Of a stretch of 64,000 nucleotides of DNA, positions 1 to 10,295 are shown piece by piece. How positions within the stretch are numbered: the first letter of the stretch is position 1; every line of letters starts with the position of its first letter. A program made the position numbers and the translations under genes. Origin of the DNA: Gerris lacustris. Lineage: Eukaryota; Arthropoda; Insecta; Hemiptera; Gerridae. The DNA lies in the NCBI GenBank assembly GCA_951217055.1, contig OX578276.1, positions 35,860,205 through 35,924,204 on the forward strand, given 5' to 3'. The notes below the pieces were generated by a model. The model was not told the DNA's origin. It saw only the letters and a list, made by a program, of their open reading frames with translations, and ran no database searches.

Positions 1-437
1 TTGTCCTGTTTTCCTCCCAATCCTTTATCGTAGATAGGGAGAACCCTAAGAGTTCTTAAATTGCCATCTGGCAGTGCAATAATCTATCTTGAATCATTAA
101 AGGAGAAGGGCATCATTCTGCTAAAAGATCCCATGCCCAATTAATTTGAAGACGAAATCAGTATAACATCTTGTATTTGTGTGACCTTCACCCTATGTGC
201 GATATCAGACCGTCATTTAATTACCCTATTTAGTAAGCAGCCCATAAACGCTTGATATGGATAAGTATCTAGGTTTTTAACTTTTACTTTTTATAAATGA
301 CAACCTGAAGCCATCGGTATCTGACTTGGTTTGAAGTGTTTTATGCCAAATTTCTCAAAAACTTGTCTAATGCATCTTTGCTGATTAAGAAAAATTGCGT
401 TTTCTGTTTTTGAAATTCTCATACCAAGTATTTGGTA
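1..437 (-). mobile_element. Copia RT fragment joined to LINE RNase H fragment (segment copy A)
   Basis: On the minus strand, about 430-240 encodes a Copia-type reverse-transcriptase stretch (read as ...ENAIFLNQQRCIRQVFEKFG) with internal stops. About 110-1 is the beginning of a LINE RNase H region that is fuller in the second copy. The whole stretch recurs, nearly identical, at 37343-37770. The element is dead and forms the left edge of the duplicated segment. Assignment rests on recognisable family motifs, not on a search. Confidence 0.7.
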
Positions 438-750
438 AGCAGAACGCAAATATTTTTTTATAACATCTTATAACTTTTTTACTAAAAATTAGCGTCATTA
501 AGACTCGGTCACTACCATGTTTCAAACAGGTAACCTAGGGGACTGCTACTAACTAAATTATTTTTTAAATATTTATCTAAGCGTGAATATGCACATATCT
601 GTTATAAAATCTCAAAAACACGACTATTAATTTAAAAAATCTCACTCACTTGACCATAACTCAATGAAATCTCATGCATGCGTCTTTAACTCAAATAAAT
701 CTCATCCGTGATACTATATGACAATGTGGACTGATTTGCGTTGTTTTTAC

Positions 751-909
751 CGTAGCGAATGCTTCATGGTTGGGGGTTATAGTAATAAAGGCTCCACTAA
801 GTGTAGGAGGGTGTAATGTCCTGGCTAGCATGATCCTCAGAGTTCTCTTCATATCTTCAGGCCAGTCGTACCAGTTAGTGAAATACAGCTCCTCCCTCAC
901 CTTCTCACC
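751..909 (-). CDS. Odorant receptor, exon 4 (copy A; TM7 region)
   Basis: This is a 53-codon internal exon of an insect odorant receptor, the ligand-gated cation channel subunit of olfactory neurons that works with Orco. The acceptor is ttgtcag|GGT and the donor ACG|gtaaaa; both are phase 0, matching exon 3 at 9160-9264. The peptide has the family pattern of this region: GEKV..ELY..NWYDWP at the start, then KRTLRIMLAR, then HPPTLSGAFITITP leading into TM7. The reading frame continues past the donor only by chance. The final short exon, normally 15-20 residues, was not found between 1 and 750 and is probably left of the window or lost. A 95% identical copy sits at 38075-38233. Confidence 0.88.
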
Positions 910-959
910 CTGACAACATACCAATTACAAGTACACAGATTATCAGTTTAATAATAATA

Positions 960-2070
960 ATATATTTATTTGTATATAAATAATATGTAAAATTTTAACC
1001 TGGTACAAGCAGAAGTATTTGTGTATGAACAAAGTGATATATTTTATAATATTTTAAGTTAGTAGGACGGATAGGTGGAAAAAAGTCCTATTTCCAACCT
1101 ACTACAACCATACTCTTTAACTATAAACTCATCATGATTAACGTTTTTCTCAATATTCAATACATTTTTATTGCAAGACGCTAAAAAAAATACTTTTCTT
1201 TTAATTTTGCCTTAATTTTTCTAAGTACAAATAGTTAGTTACTTTCAATTGGCCTCCTTTTGACGGGTTTCATTAAGCCATCTCTACCCCCTCTATTATC
1301 CTATTGAAGGTACTTAGATATATAAAATTAATTAAGATTTAAAGTTCATAACGAACTGAACCAGAAATAAAAATTTCACACCTATACCCACAGTAGTTCA
1401 CAAGAATTTTGAGCCTAAAGTTTTGCTATTTTGTCACTCACTCACTCACTCATCATAATTCTAAGGCACTTCTAATCTAGAAACTTGAAATTTAGTAAAT
1501 AGGTAGAGTTTATTGGACAAATAAAGGGAAAATTAAAAGATCCGAAAAAAATCTGGTTATTTGCCCCTTTCAAGGCTAATAGAAAAACCGCCTAATCAAA
1601 GTATTGTAAAAAAAATTAAAAAATTGTAAACAGCGCCACTAGAGCTAGCACAACCTAGTGGAGAACTTTAAAACTAAAAAGTGATGTTGAGGTTGATTTT
1701 ACAGTATTGATTGACAGTTATCTTAAAGTGTAAACATATTTACCCCAGATATTTTTATTTAGTTTAATTTGAACACCCACCGCGTTTATATCTTGCCTTT
1801 GCTTTTCAATCTCCTTCTTCTGAACAATTCTGACTATTCCTATTACTCTTTATTTCTTATTATTTGCTTCCATATCTTCTTATTCTTATATTTTCTACCT
1901 AATCTATCTTTTCTTATATATTATCGGTTGCTATTATTCGGATTTGGTTCTTGGCTTATCTTCTGGATTTCCTTGTTCTTCTGTTGATTTGATTGTTCTT
2001 GAACCTTTTTATTTCTTTGATTGTTCCTAGATCGTTCTTGAGTGTTTTTTCTTTCTTTTTTCTTGTTTGA
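960..2070. other. AT-rich intronic DNA without recognisable genes
   Basis: This lies in the OR intron between exons 3 and 4. It includes a short run of TCAC repeats near 1436-1450. Positions 1107-1140 match 44264-44300 in reverse complement, so a dispersed repeat is present. T-rich reading frames around 1769-1987 look like low-complexity translation and not a gene. Confidence 0.5.
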
Positions 2071-2122
2071 TTGTTCTTGAGTCTTTTCCTTTCTTTGTTC
2101 CTGTTTTATCCAAAGTTATACA

Positions 2123-2352
2123 TTATGGAGACTGAGTGGATATTATTAAGTAACAGAGAAGAAAGTAACCATAAAGTGGCTTCCATGCCAGGAAATTATT
2201 CATGTCTGTTTCACTCCATATCGTATTCCATACATGGTCATATGGAGGCATCGTTTGACATCCGGAGATCAGTGGTAGAGTACGTAGTTTCCCACTGGGA
2301 TCAGCTTCAGGTGCATATATGTAACGAGCATGGCAACTTGGGGCTATGCTGA
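2123..2352 (+). pseudogene. OTU-like cysteine protease fragment (Helitron-associated)
   Basis: A 76-codon piece from ATG at 2125 to TGA reads METEWILL..., then GNYSCLFHSISYSIHGH, then IRRSVVEYVVSHW. This resembles the start of OTU domains (consensus DGNCLFRS...), with the catalytic Cys and the following LFxS kept. The Asp-Gly before it is replaced and the C-terminal His motif is missing, so it cannot be a working protease. Position just ahead of a PIF1 helicase suggests it belonged to the same Helitron. The match is from motif recognition only. Confidence 0.6.
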
Positions 2353-2599
2353 CTCCTTCCCGAGGATCGTCCGATTGATCCCCACTGATAATCTCTTGAA
2401 AATCACACAGCCCGATTCCTCCCCGAGTGAAAAAAGGGCACAGCCCAATTCCAGCCCAATTCCTCCCCAATACCTGGATTAACAAAAGTCCAATAAATAC
2501 ATTTTATGTTTATGTATTTGTTTATATTTAGATACTTTTTCATTATTATTGAATTGATTATGATCGATTTTAGTTTAGTTTAGTTTTCGCATTAATTAT

Positions 2600-4160
2600 G
2601 GATACACTTACACAAATCATCAATCAAAAAATCAAGTCATCAGTTATCTACTAATGCACGCGAAAGCATTTACACTAAAGTGAATGCAAGTTTTTATAGT
2701 GCTAATCCAAATATACTTAAATTTGTCGAAGAACTAAAAGACTTGGAGAAAGACAGCTCAATTAAGCTGAATTCAAGTTACAAAGGTCCTGCAATAATTA
2801 AAAGTTCGACTAGAAAAATAATTAAATATTTAGAAGAATTAACAAAAAAACTTTGATGAAGGCAAAATTACAATTTTGCAATATATTCAAACTGGTACAG
2901 GAGGCACTGGTAAGAGCTTTTGAATTAAAACATTAAAAGTCTGGGTACAAACTATTTTAAAAAAGAAAGTAGCCATAACAGCTCCTACAGGGATTGCAGC
3001 GTTAAATGTGAATGGTTTGACAATACATAGACTGTTACAGCTACCAGTAGAACACAAACAAACTCAAAAATATGGACCACTCTCTGATGAAGTGCTTCAT
3101 GATCTTAGGGCAGACCTTAAAGATGTTGCATTATTTATTATTGATAACGTTTCGATGATTTCTAATTCTACTTAAACATAAATCTATTTACGGCTCCCTG
3201 TAATATGACACGTGCGAGGACCAAGATGGATGGTTTGGTAAGAAGCATATTCTTGTCTTAGGAGACCTTTTACAACTTCCACATGTCAGAGAAAATTCAT
3301 CTTTCCTCAGATTGTCTATGTCAGAAGTGGATAAGCTCCTAGGTTCTCTTAGTATGCCAAATCTCTGGGCAGAATTATTCACTTACGACATATATGAGAC
3401 AAATCAACGATTCAAGTTTTGTTGAAATGTTGAACAGAATAAGAACAGGTGTAACAATAAAACAGGATCGTGATGTACTCTCTGGCAGGTTGGTTCCACT
3501 GTTATCTAAATCGAACGAAGGCAGTTGAATGAAATATCTCAGTATCCTTCTGATCTCTCAAATCAAATAATACAGTTTGTTTACTTCCGGCAAGGAATAT
3601 GTGTCAACAATTAAACAGTGTCATGTTAAAAGAAATACTACTAAAAGCAATAGATAGTTTAGATCGTCCAAAATATCTTACAAAGAGAGCTCAAGATAGT
3701 ATAAAAAGTATAAAGATGGCGCTTCCATGACTGCAGGACTAGAGGAGACAGTAGTTATAAAAGTAGGAGCTAGAGTCATGTTAAGAAGGAACATTGATAT
3801 CAGTTTAGGCTTGTTAAATAGTTCGATCGGTGTGGTACAAGGTGTAAAATCTGATTTTCTACATATAAATAAAATAAAGTCAGTAATAATACAATTTAGC
3901 CATGGTATTATTTATGACCTCTGTCCGGTTAAAACAAAGTTTGAAGTCATTAATAGAGCATAAATATGTCCATCGCAAGCACTAAGTGTGGCATATGCCA
4001 TGACGATACATAAAAGCCAACGCCTCAGTTTAAACGTGCGCTAATAGATATTGGCTCTTCAGACTTCTCTTGTGGTCAAGCTTATGTTGCTCTATCATGG
4101 GGTCACAAGTCTTAATGGACTGCATTTAATTAATATTGCTTAAGACTCCATAGAAGCTCA
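2600..4160 (+). pseudogene. PIF1-like helicase pseudogene (Helitron)
   Basis: Several frames contain helicase blocks in the right order. Walker A GTGGTGKS is near 2895, ITAPTGIAALNVNGLTIH near 2975-3030, and a Walker B-like LFIIDNVSMIS near 3135-3165. VGARVMLRRNID..LLNSSIGVV is in 3760-3840, and AYAMTIHKSQ..L near 3990-4030, followed by YVALS. Walker B has Asn where the catalytic Glu of DEVSMIS is expected. Stops and frame changes occur at about 2925, 3175, 3420 and 3965. It is the motor domain of a dead Helitron. Confidence 0.85.
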
Positions 4161-4383
4161 GGAGTCTGCAATTGCAGACGTAACAGACTTAGATGAATGT
4201 ACCGTCCAGATTTGTATAAAATTATACATTCGAAGCCCTCAAAGAGGGCCATAAAAGATAGGGAGTGGGCTATGCTTAAACCAGTAGATGATGTTCAAAA
4301 AGATTAAGAGGCTAAGAAACGAAAAATTACTTACAAAAAGAAGTGAAATCCCAACAAAAACACATAGATGAAACAAGTTTTTT

Positions 4384-4629
4384 TTAAAAGCATGTTAAAT
4401 TATCTTTATACAAGTAATAAAAATAAAATAAAATAAGAGATATTTTATAAAATTTTTCCTCTCGGAGTTTTATTAAAAGTATGTATAATCTTAACGAAAA
4501 CACTAGTGTAAAAAAATAAGCCAATTTTCGCGTAAAAAGTTGTGAGATCATGGATTTAACCAAGTCTCCCACTGTCGCTGCTGTCAAAGCAGCGAATCAA
4601 AATTCAAGAAATAGCAAATTTCGGAATTT
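4384..4629 (+). mobile_element. 5' edge of BEL/Pao element (leader and first gag codons)
   Basis: The stretch from about 4500 (aataagccaattttcgcg) through ATG at 4551 resembles 50560-50640. A 28-bp piece near 4575 recurs near 7285. It looks like LTR/leader sequence of the BEL/Pao element whose gag follows. The initial gag frame from 4551 hits a stop at 4630, so the downstream ORF is now in another frame or starts later. Confidence 0.45.
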
Positions 4630-5700
4630 GTGAGTGATATGAAAAATCCTGGATTATACGGTATCTTATCAGCGGCTCTGAGCGAGCTCGTAGGACTTAA
4701 GAACGAGTTACAGGGACACGTTGACAAGTTACCCGAACTGATGGACCAGGAAGCTCCATACCTCGTCAAGACTCAGAACGAAATTGACAAATTGCAGGTT
4801 TTCATTGAGAGACAAAGCGAAACCTTACGTCAGTGCGATTCGACTAGGTTTAAATCCCGTTCTTGTGCACGGTCCAGTATTTTCGCCGTGACATCAGCGT
4901 CTTTGAAATCAGCTGCTTCCCTAAAGATCCAAGCTAAGCTTGCGCTTGCTTTGAATAAAGATCGACTCGAAAGTGAGAAAGCTAAAGTTACTGCGAAAGT
5001 GCTTGCCTTAGAAAAGCAACTCGAAGTGGAAAAGGCTAAGAAGGCAGAAATCAGAGAACATACAGTCTGCAATTCGGTGCTGTCGGAGAGCTTACAAGAG
5101 GCGGAAGCAGTAGAGGAAGTTGAAGCCTTGCTAGAAGCTTCCATCGAAGCTTCGTCGAATTTCGCCAACCACCCACCGATTAACAAACCTATCACTCCTG
5201 TGAAAACCAGTCACCGGTCACCATTTTTGGCAGCCTCGAAACCTGATGATGAAACGCTTGTTGGGGAGTCTTCAAAATACGATTCGACGGAGAGAAAGCA
5301 GGCTTCACAACGTAATTTGGATCCATTATTATTAATGGCCAAGGTTCAATTGTTAAATTCTTTAGTACCCCTTCAATATGAAGGGGATAGTTTAAACTTC
5401 CCCTTATTTAGAGAAACAATAAGATTCCACCTGGAAGACGGGATTCTCCCTGAAAATGAGAAACGGGTTTTCCTTACAAAATTTCTGAAAGGGGAAGCTT
5501 TAGAACTCCTCCAAACTAATCTTGGCCTGTCATATAAGGATTCAGTCGCTTTATTAGAAAAGTGGTTTGGAAACCCTGTCCAAATTACACAAGCGTGGGT
5601 AAAAAGGCTTACGGATGGTCCAAATTTGAAACTCCATTTCAAAATTTTCAGAAAGTCTACACACTGCATGTCGTGTTTTGACTGGGGGAGCCTTAAATGA
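4630..5700 (+). pseudogene. BEL/Pao retrotransposon gag, N-terminal part
   Basis: An open frame of 356 codons. Residues about 1-180 are charged, Lys/Glu/Ala-rich and probably coiled coil. From about residue 235 the LVPLQYEGDSLNFPLFRETI...LPENEKRVFLTKFL...A..LL block matches the DUF1759 region found in Pao/BEL gag proteins. The frame breaks near 5690 (poly-A run at 5722) and related coding continues to 5950. A TIR element then interrupts it. Retrotransposon capsid function is inferred from the family. No protease, RT or integrase follows in this copy. Confidence 0.82.
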
Positions 5701-6541
5701 AATTAGTAGTACAATTTGTTTAAAAAAAAATTGTTTCTCGGCTACCACAAAATTATATTTTTAAATGGGTTTCAGAAATTGAACATTTAAACGGACAAGA
5801 GACAGTGTGTAATTTAGCATCATTTGTTGACAAAATGGCGCGTTCGGTATCCCATCGGGTATATTCACCTAAGCTCGAGGCTGGGGGTATGCATCTGGAA
5901 ATGAAACGCTCAACCCATGCTAAAGGCTTAAGAAATCAAACTAATACAGATGGCTGGGCACGAACTGGACAACTTTTCTAACCATAAGGAAGGGCCAAAA
6001 AAGGGTCCACTAATCCCTGAGCACGAACTGGACAACTTTCAGCACCAGGTAGAGAGTGGCATGCGATAGCGTGTAAAGTCCCATTTATACGGTCATAGTT
6101 GACGCGATAGGTGCTGTCATGATAGCAACTATCGCGGCAACTATCACCGTGTAGACGACGTGATTCTCATGTTATGTGTGTCTTATAGGGCCACTACGTA
6201 GCTATGTAAGGAACGTTTCGAAAATGCTTTATTTCTTGTTGATGATTTGAGCTAAATTTTTAATTTTTGTCTATTTTGTAATTTATTCAATTTTATTTAT
6301 TTGTAATTGTAGTTCATATGTTATTTTTATTCAGTAATGTTTATCACTGTTAAGTTCAATAATTATTGTTATGTGCACTATACTTTATGTTCTTTTTATT
6401 ATTTTACTTTTTTGAGTATTGTTTTAAAAATAAGAAAAATATTTAAATGTTTTAATTGTTTATTATTTTGTCCCAATTATATAATATAATAATAAGCCTA
6501 AATTTTGTTTCTCGGCATTATACGTATAACTATCATATTAT

Positions 6542-6547
<6 letters not shown>

Positions 6548-6615
<68 letters not shown>
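6548..6615. repeat. (TA)n microsatellite
   Basis: About 68 bp of uninterrupted TA dinucleotide inside the TIR element. Confidence 0.97.
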
Positions 6616-6622
<7 letters not shown>

Positions 6623-6718
6623 CAGTTTTGCTGACTATATGTTTTACTATCGAGTCATAAGAAAAGTGCGATAGTGCTGCTAATATAGTGTCATAAGAAA
6701 AGTGCTGCTTCTAAAATG

Positions 6719-6864
6719 TTGTCCAATTCGAGCTCGAGGATTAACCAGGGCAGGTAAAAGTTGTCCAATTCGAGCTCGAGGATTAACCAGAGCAGGTAAA
6801 AGTTGTCCAATTCGAGCTCGAGGATTAACCAGAGCAGGTAAAAGTTGTCCAATTCGTGCCCACC
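6719..6864. repeat. 42-bp minisatellite built from the element's own terminus
   Basis: Three full 42-bp units start at 6719, 6761 and 6803. A final partial unit at 6845 forms the right terminal repeat. Each unit begins TTGTCCAATTCG, the inner TIR sequence, and contains GAGCTCGAGGATTAACCAG. The subterminal end has evidently been amplified in tandem. Confidence 0.95.
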
Positions 6865-6873
6865 CATACAGAT

Positions 6874-7218
6874 GATCAGCCTAAGAAAGGGGATAAATAT
6901 ACAGAGATTGGGAACACTGATAAGAGTATTGGAACTAAACCAGGTCACTTATTATCAGGTTCTAGGAAAGATTTTAAGACAAAAGGCCCGGAACCTGAAA
7001 GTTTAACTGAACCTTCTAATAGTATAAGACAAACTAGTTCTAGCTCTGAGTCATGCATGTTTTGTTCAGCATCCCACTTGATTGATGTGTGCAATGAGTT
7101 CACGATACTTTCTAGGGAAAGTAAAAGGGAGTTCATCCAGAAAAATGGGCTTTGTTGGGCCTGCTTGGGAGGAGCTCATATTTCGAAATACTGTAAAAAC
7201 AGACTCCTTTGTATTTAA
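6874..7218 (+). pseudogene. BEL/Pao gag, C-terminal part with zinc knuckle
   Basis: This is the continuation of the gag frame after the TIR element. The end is a BEL/Pao-type cysteine cluster: CMFCSASHLIDVC, then LCWACLGGAHISKYC about 28 residues on. This precedes the aspartic protease in intact elements. Here the frame stops at 7218 and no protease follows. A nucleic-acid-binding role is inferred from family knowledge. Confidence 0.82.
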
Positions 7219-7279
7219 TTGTTATTTAATTATTTAATTAAATTCTTGAATTTAATTTCTTAAATTATTTTTATTATAA

Positions 7280-7680
7280 TAACTTATCGCTACTGTCAAA
7301 GCAGCGAATCAAAATTAATTTTGTTTTATTGAATTTATTTGTTTTGTTAAAGGAACTTGTCAGTCTTGTTATTGATTTTGTGAGAATTTGACGGAAAAGC
7401 TTAAAAAGACAAATTTTCTTTTACGCTTTTTCGACTAAGTATGAGAACATTACATTTGTGTAAATAGAGTATTGTAAATTAAAAGTTGTAAAAGATTCCT
7501 TTGCTTTTTTCTAAAGATTTTGGTAATAGCAGTTACACCCACTGTCCGAGTAGGTTCTACTATGTCTAATTTATCCAGTGCAAGTACATGATGTTTGTCT
7601 GTCCCTGTCTCTATTCTCTTTCCCAAATCACTAAACAAGTTTAAATTCAACATTTTCTGACTTGGCAAAAACACACCCCA
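7280..7680. mobile_element. BEL/Pao LTR/leader-like fragment
   Basis: Positions 7285-7315 repeat the gag-leader sequence of 4575-4605. Positions 7540-7680 (ccactgtccgagtaggttc, catgatgtttgtctgtcc) are recognisably related to 50625-50780. The fragment looks like the downstream remnant of the same retroelement. No coding sequence is convincing. Confidence 0.45.
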
Positions 7681-7861
7681 AAGACAGGGGTATCCAACTC
7701 CAGTATTCTAGAGGTGTAAGACCACTAGAGCTGGTCGGGCAGATGGCGGTTAAAATTATAAACTACTTATGATCTTTTGACATTCCTCGAATTCTAAAAT
7801 ATAAATAAATACTGGTTGTCTGACATTTGTACTATTTTGTAAATAAACAAAAAAAAATTAA

Positions 7862-7935
7862 CCGGCCTCGGTGGCTGTATGAGATGCGCGATTGCTCCGA
7901 ATGCGAAAGATCCCTGGTTCGAATCTAGTAAACTG
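7862..7935 (+). repeat. tRNA-derived SINE-like head
   Basis: GGCCTCGGTGGCTGTATGAG resembles a polymerase III A box region. About 50 bp later a B-box-like GGTTCGAATC occurs. The cloverleaf is poor, and an AT-rich body follows, so a SINE head is likelier than a working tRNA. Confidence 0.5.
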
Positions 7936-8384
7936 ACAACTTAATTTATTAATTTATTTCTTTGAATTAAGAAGCTAAAAATCTTTTGTTGTAAAAGATT
8001 TAGTTACCATATTAACCGCCAAATTCTCGAGCAGCGCTAGCAGTCTAACACAGATAGATAAAGAGGTGAGTTGGAAATCTTTCCGTTTAAGGATTCTATG
8101 ATCGCTTCCCCAAAGAGGATACAATTAAATGCAGTGTCGTATACAAATTTACATTGTGACACTATCAATGTCAAGTGTCACTCATTTGTTTGGTATTGTT
8201 TCGGACTTGATGAGAGATTCAGTTTTCAAATATAGTTTGAGTTAGTATTATAACTGTTTAATTTATTAAGTTGTATTAGAATGCTACAGTATCCTTGTGC
8301 TGCGACGCACAAATGAAAAAATAATATTTATTAAGTTGATTTTAGTTTTTTACACTAATGTTTTTGCCTTGATTACACGTAACG

Positions 8385-8615
8385 AGTACAGTGGCGAGAC
8401 AGTGTTCTCGGCCGAGTGCTCGGCTGGTATAAACATATTACCGAGCGCTCGGCCGAGCGTTCGGCCTAGTTGGATGACGAGACAGTCACTCGGACCCCTT
8501 TCTACTTACAAGACCGAGTGGCCAACCCCCACCCTACCGCCACTGACTCGCTAGCCCTCTCAGCATGTTTAAACACACACTCGGCCGTACTCGCCACTCG
8601 TTTCAACATTCGCGG
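8385..8615. mobile_element. GC-rich MITE-like insertion present only in copy A
   Basis: This stretch is absent from the matching place in copy B (about 45695). It starts CAGTGGCGAG and ends CTCGCCACTCG, giving a short imperfect inverted repeat. It is full of CTCGGCCGAG motifs, quite unlike the AT-rich surroundings. No target duplication could be fixed because the flanks also differ. Confidence 0.5.
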
Positions 8616-9159
8616 CCATTATGAGTGAGTGCGATATTGGGAGAATACGTAATTAAGCCTCAAAAGCTCGATGTATTGCTAAAGTTTTAGCAATATATCG
8701 ATTCTGTCGTATCATCAATCTAAGGTTCTCCTATTTGCCAGTGTTTTCATTTTATGTGTTACTAACCACTTAATTTTTAACAAAAATTAACTTATTATGT
8801 AAATTTTTGTGTGCCAATATGTGCTTTATGTGTTTGGAATCAATTTCGAAGGTTTTTAGCTACTCCAACCGTTGTCCCACCCGTGAAACCCAAAAACAAA
8901 GTACAACTTTTCTACATCATAATAATATGGGTATTCTACATATCACTGCGTATTTCTACATATTCTGGATGAATTGGAACCATACAATTAAATTGGAAGT
9001 AGTAAACCCTTCCAAAGGATTATTAGTGTCTAACTTTTACTTTGTATCGAATATCTTCAGTATCTCTGGAACTAGAATTTCTTTCTCGGCCTAGAAAACA
9101 TCCAATAGCAAACATTTTAATATTAGGATAATATTTTTAAAAGGGTGAATTCTTCTGAC

Positions 9160-9264
9160 CTGAGAATGGATTTGTTCACCAAGGTAGCATATAACGCCGA
9201 CTATGAACAAGTTGACTACTAGAAGACCACCGAAGATTACCTTCACACTTAAGTCGCCAATATA
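9160..9264 (-). CDS. Odorant receptor, exon 3 (copy A; TM6 region)
   Basis: A 35-codon exon with phase 0 at both ends: acceptor ctgatttcag|TAT, donor CAG|gtcaga. The peptide runs YIGDLSVKVIFGG, then LLVVNLFIVGVICYLGEQIH. That is the OR TM6 signature, a hydrophobic stretch ending in CYxGE(Q/N). It joins exon 2 (17078-17171) and exon 4 (751-909) without frame change. Intron 2 is 7.8 kb and intron 3 is 8.25 kb, both swollen by transposons. The copy at 47250-47354 differs at 4 of 105 bases by hand count. Confidence 0.9.
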
Positions 9265-9348
9265 CTGAAATCAGTCATCAAAACAACGATTAGATAATTA
9301 TGTAATTAGGGTAGTTAAGAGGCCTTATTGAAAATCACTATTCTCTAT

Positions 9349-10290
9349 ACAGGGTGTTTCACGATAAATGTTACAAACTTCGGGAGGTGATTCTACACCC
9401 CAAAAGCAACAAAAAATTTCCTCTTGATCCCTGTCCGATTCTCAAGTATAAGGGAGTTATTTCGGTTTTTCTGATTTTTCTGTAAAACACGAGTTTTCTC
9501 AATACTCTCTGGAGTTTTCTCCATACCCCGTATTGGGGGTCATATCTCCCAAACTGTTGGTCCTAAAGCAAATTTGAAACAACCATTGAAAAGCTCATTA
9601 CATTTCCAATAAGAATGCAAACTTAAAAATTTTTAAATACATTTCTAATCATTTCAATACAATCGAAATTGGAAAAAAAAATTAAGTTTCTAAACTTCGG
9701 AAAATGTTATTTGTGTTTGAAGCAAAAACAATTCTTCAGCCTTAGCCTGGCAAATTTCACCAAAACTTTCCCTTTTAATAAGCTTTCCAACGATATACTC
9801 CACTTCGTGATTCCATTAAAAATTGGTAGAGAAATTCAAGTTAGAACGCGAAAAAACGTGCAGTAGAGGCAGAACGGGGAAGCTAGAGGAGGGTTACAAA
9901 CCAGCAATCCACACGCATTTCCCGCGATAACTTTCGAACGGTTTGAACGTGAGATTCCAAATTTGACACTAAAACACGCCCAAAACACCACCGAATTTGT
10001 TGGCCAGGAAAATTGGTTTGGTGGAAGTAGTGGAAATTTAAACTTGAAACGTTGAAAAAATGAAAAATAATAATGGCTTTTTTTTTGTTTTTTTGTCATA
10101 TTGTTTGGGTTTATTCATTCTGGATCGGTGTTATTATCATTCTGATCGGTGGTGTTTAAATTTGAACCACTTACACTAAACCAATTTCTCTGGCCAACGA
10201 AGTCGGTGGTGTTTCGGGAGTGTTTTTGTGACGAATTGGACTCCTTGAGGATTTATATAAATTTGAGGAAATTTATAGATTTCCTGTGTT
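9349..10290. mobile_element. Insertion with ACAGGGTG terminus (only in copy A)
   Basis: Copy B diverges from copy A at this point. The end ACAGGGTGTTTCACGATAAA is of the type seen on IS630/mariner-related insect elements and resembles the end at 52912. Reading frames inside are short and unrecognised. The other end was not found, so the extent is approximate. Confidence 0.45.
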
Positions 10291-10295
10291 TTATA

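Larger units (their letters stand above)
2071..4250 (+). mobile_element. Helitron-type element remnant (OTU + PIF1-like helicase)
   Basis: An OTU-like protease piece is followed in the same orientation by a broken PIF1-type helicase. Animal Helitrons and Helentrons carry such combinations. I saw no Rep (HUH) domain, so this is a partial copy. Terminal hairpin and CTRR ends were not identified. It lies in the large OR intron between exons 3 and 4. Confidence 0.75.
5952..6865. mobile_element. 914-bp non-autonomous TIR element inserted in BEL/Pao gag
   Basis: The left end GGCTGGGCACGAACTGGAC and the right end (reverse complement GGGTGGGCACGAATTGGAC) form inverted repeats of about 25 bp with two mismatches. 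They are flanked by the 8-bp duplication atacagat at 5944-5951 and 6866-6873. The gag frame resumes across the insertion. The inside holds no ORF; it has an (AT)n tract and a 42-bp minisatellite. An 8-bp duplication fits hAT- or P-like elements, but the termini are not a classic hAT match. Confidence 0.85.
8325..9345. repeat. Duplicated segment, second block (copy A)
   Basis: This matches 45640-46227 plus 47230-47435, with about 95% identity in parts I compared by eye. It includes OR exon 3. Differences are a GC-rich insertion here at about 8385-8615 and a LINE insertion in the other copy. Confidence 0.85.

Noticed and set aside
1769..1987. 72-codon hydrophobic frame
   Set aside because: T-rich DNA translates to Leu/Phe/Ile/Ser runs; no start context, no conserved motif.
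4830..5195. 121-codon antisense frame
   Set aside because: Shadow of the Ala/Lys/Glu-rich gag coding strand.
8297..8554. 85-codon frame with PSARPSVRPS
   Set aside because: Arises from the GC-rich repeat insertion; absent in the duplicate copy.
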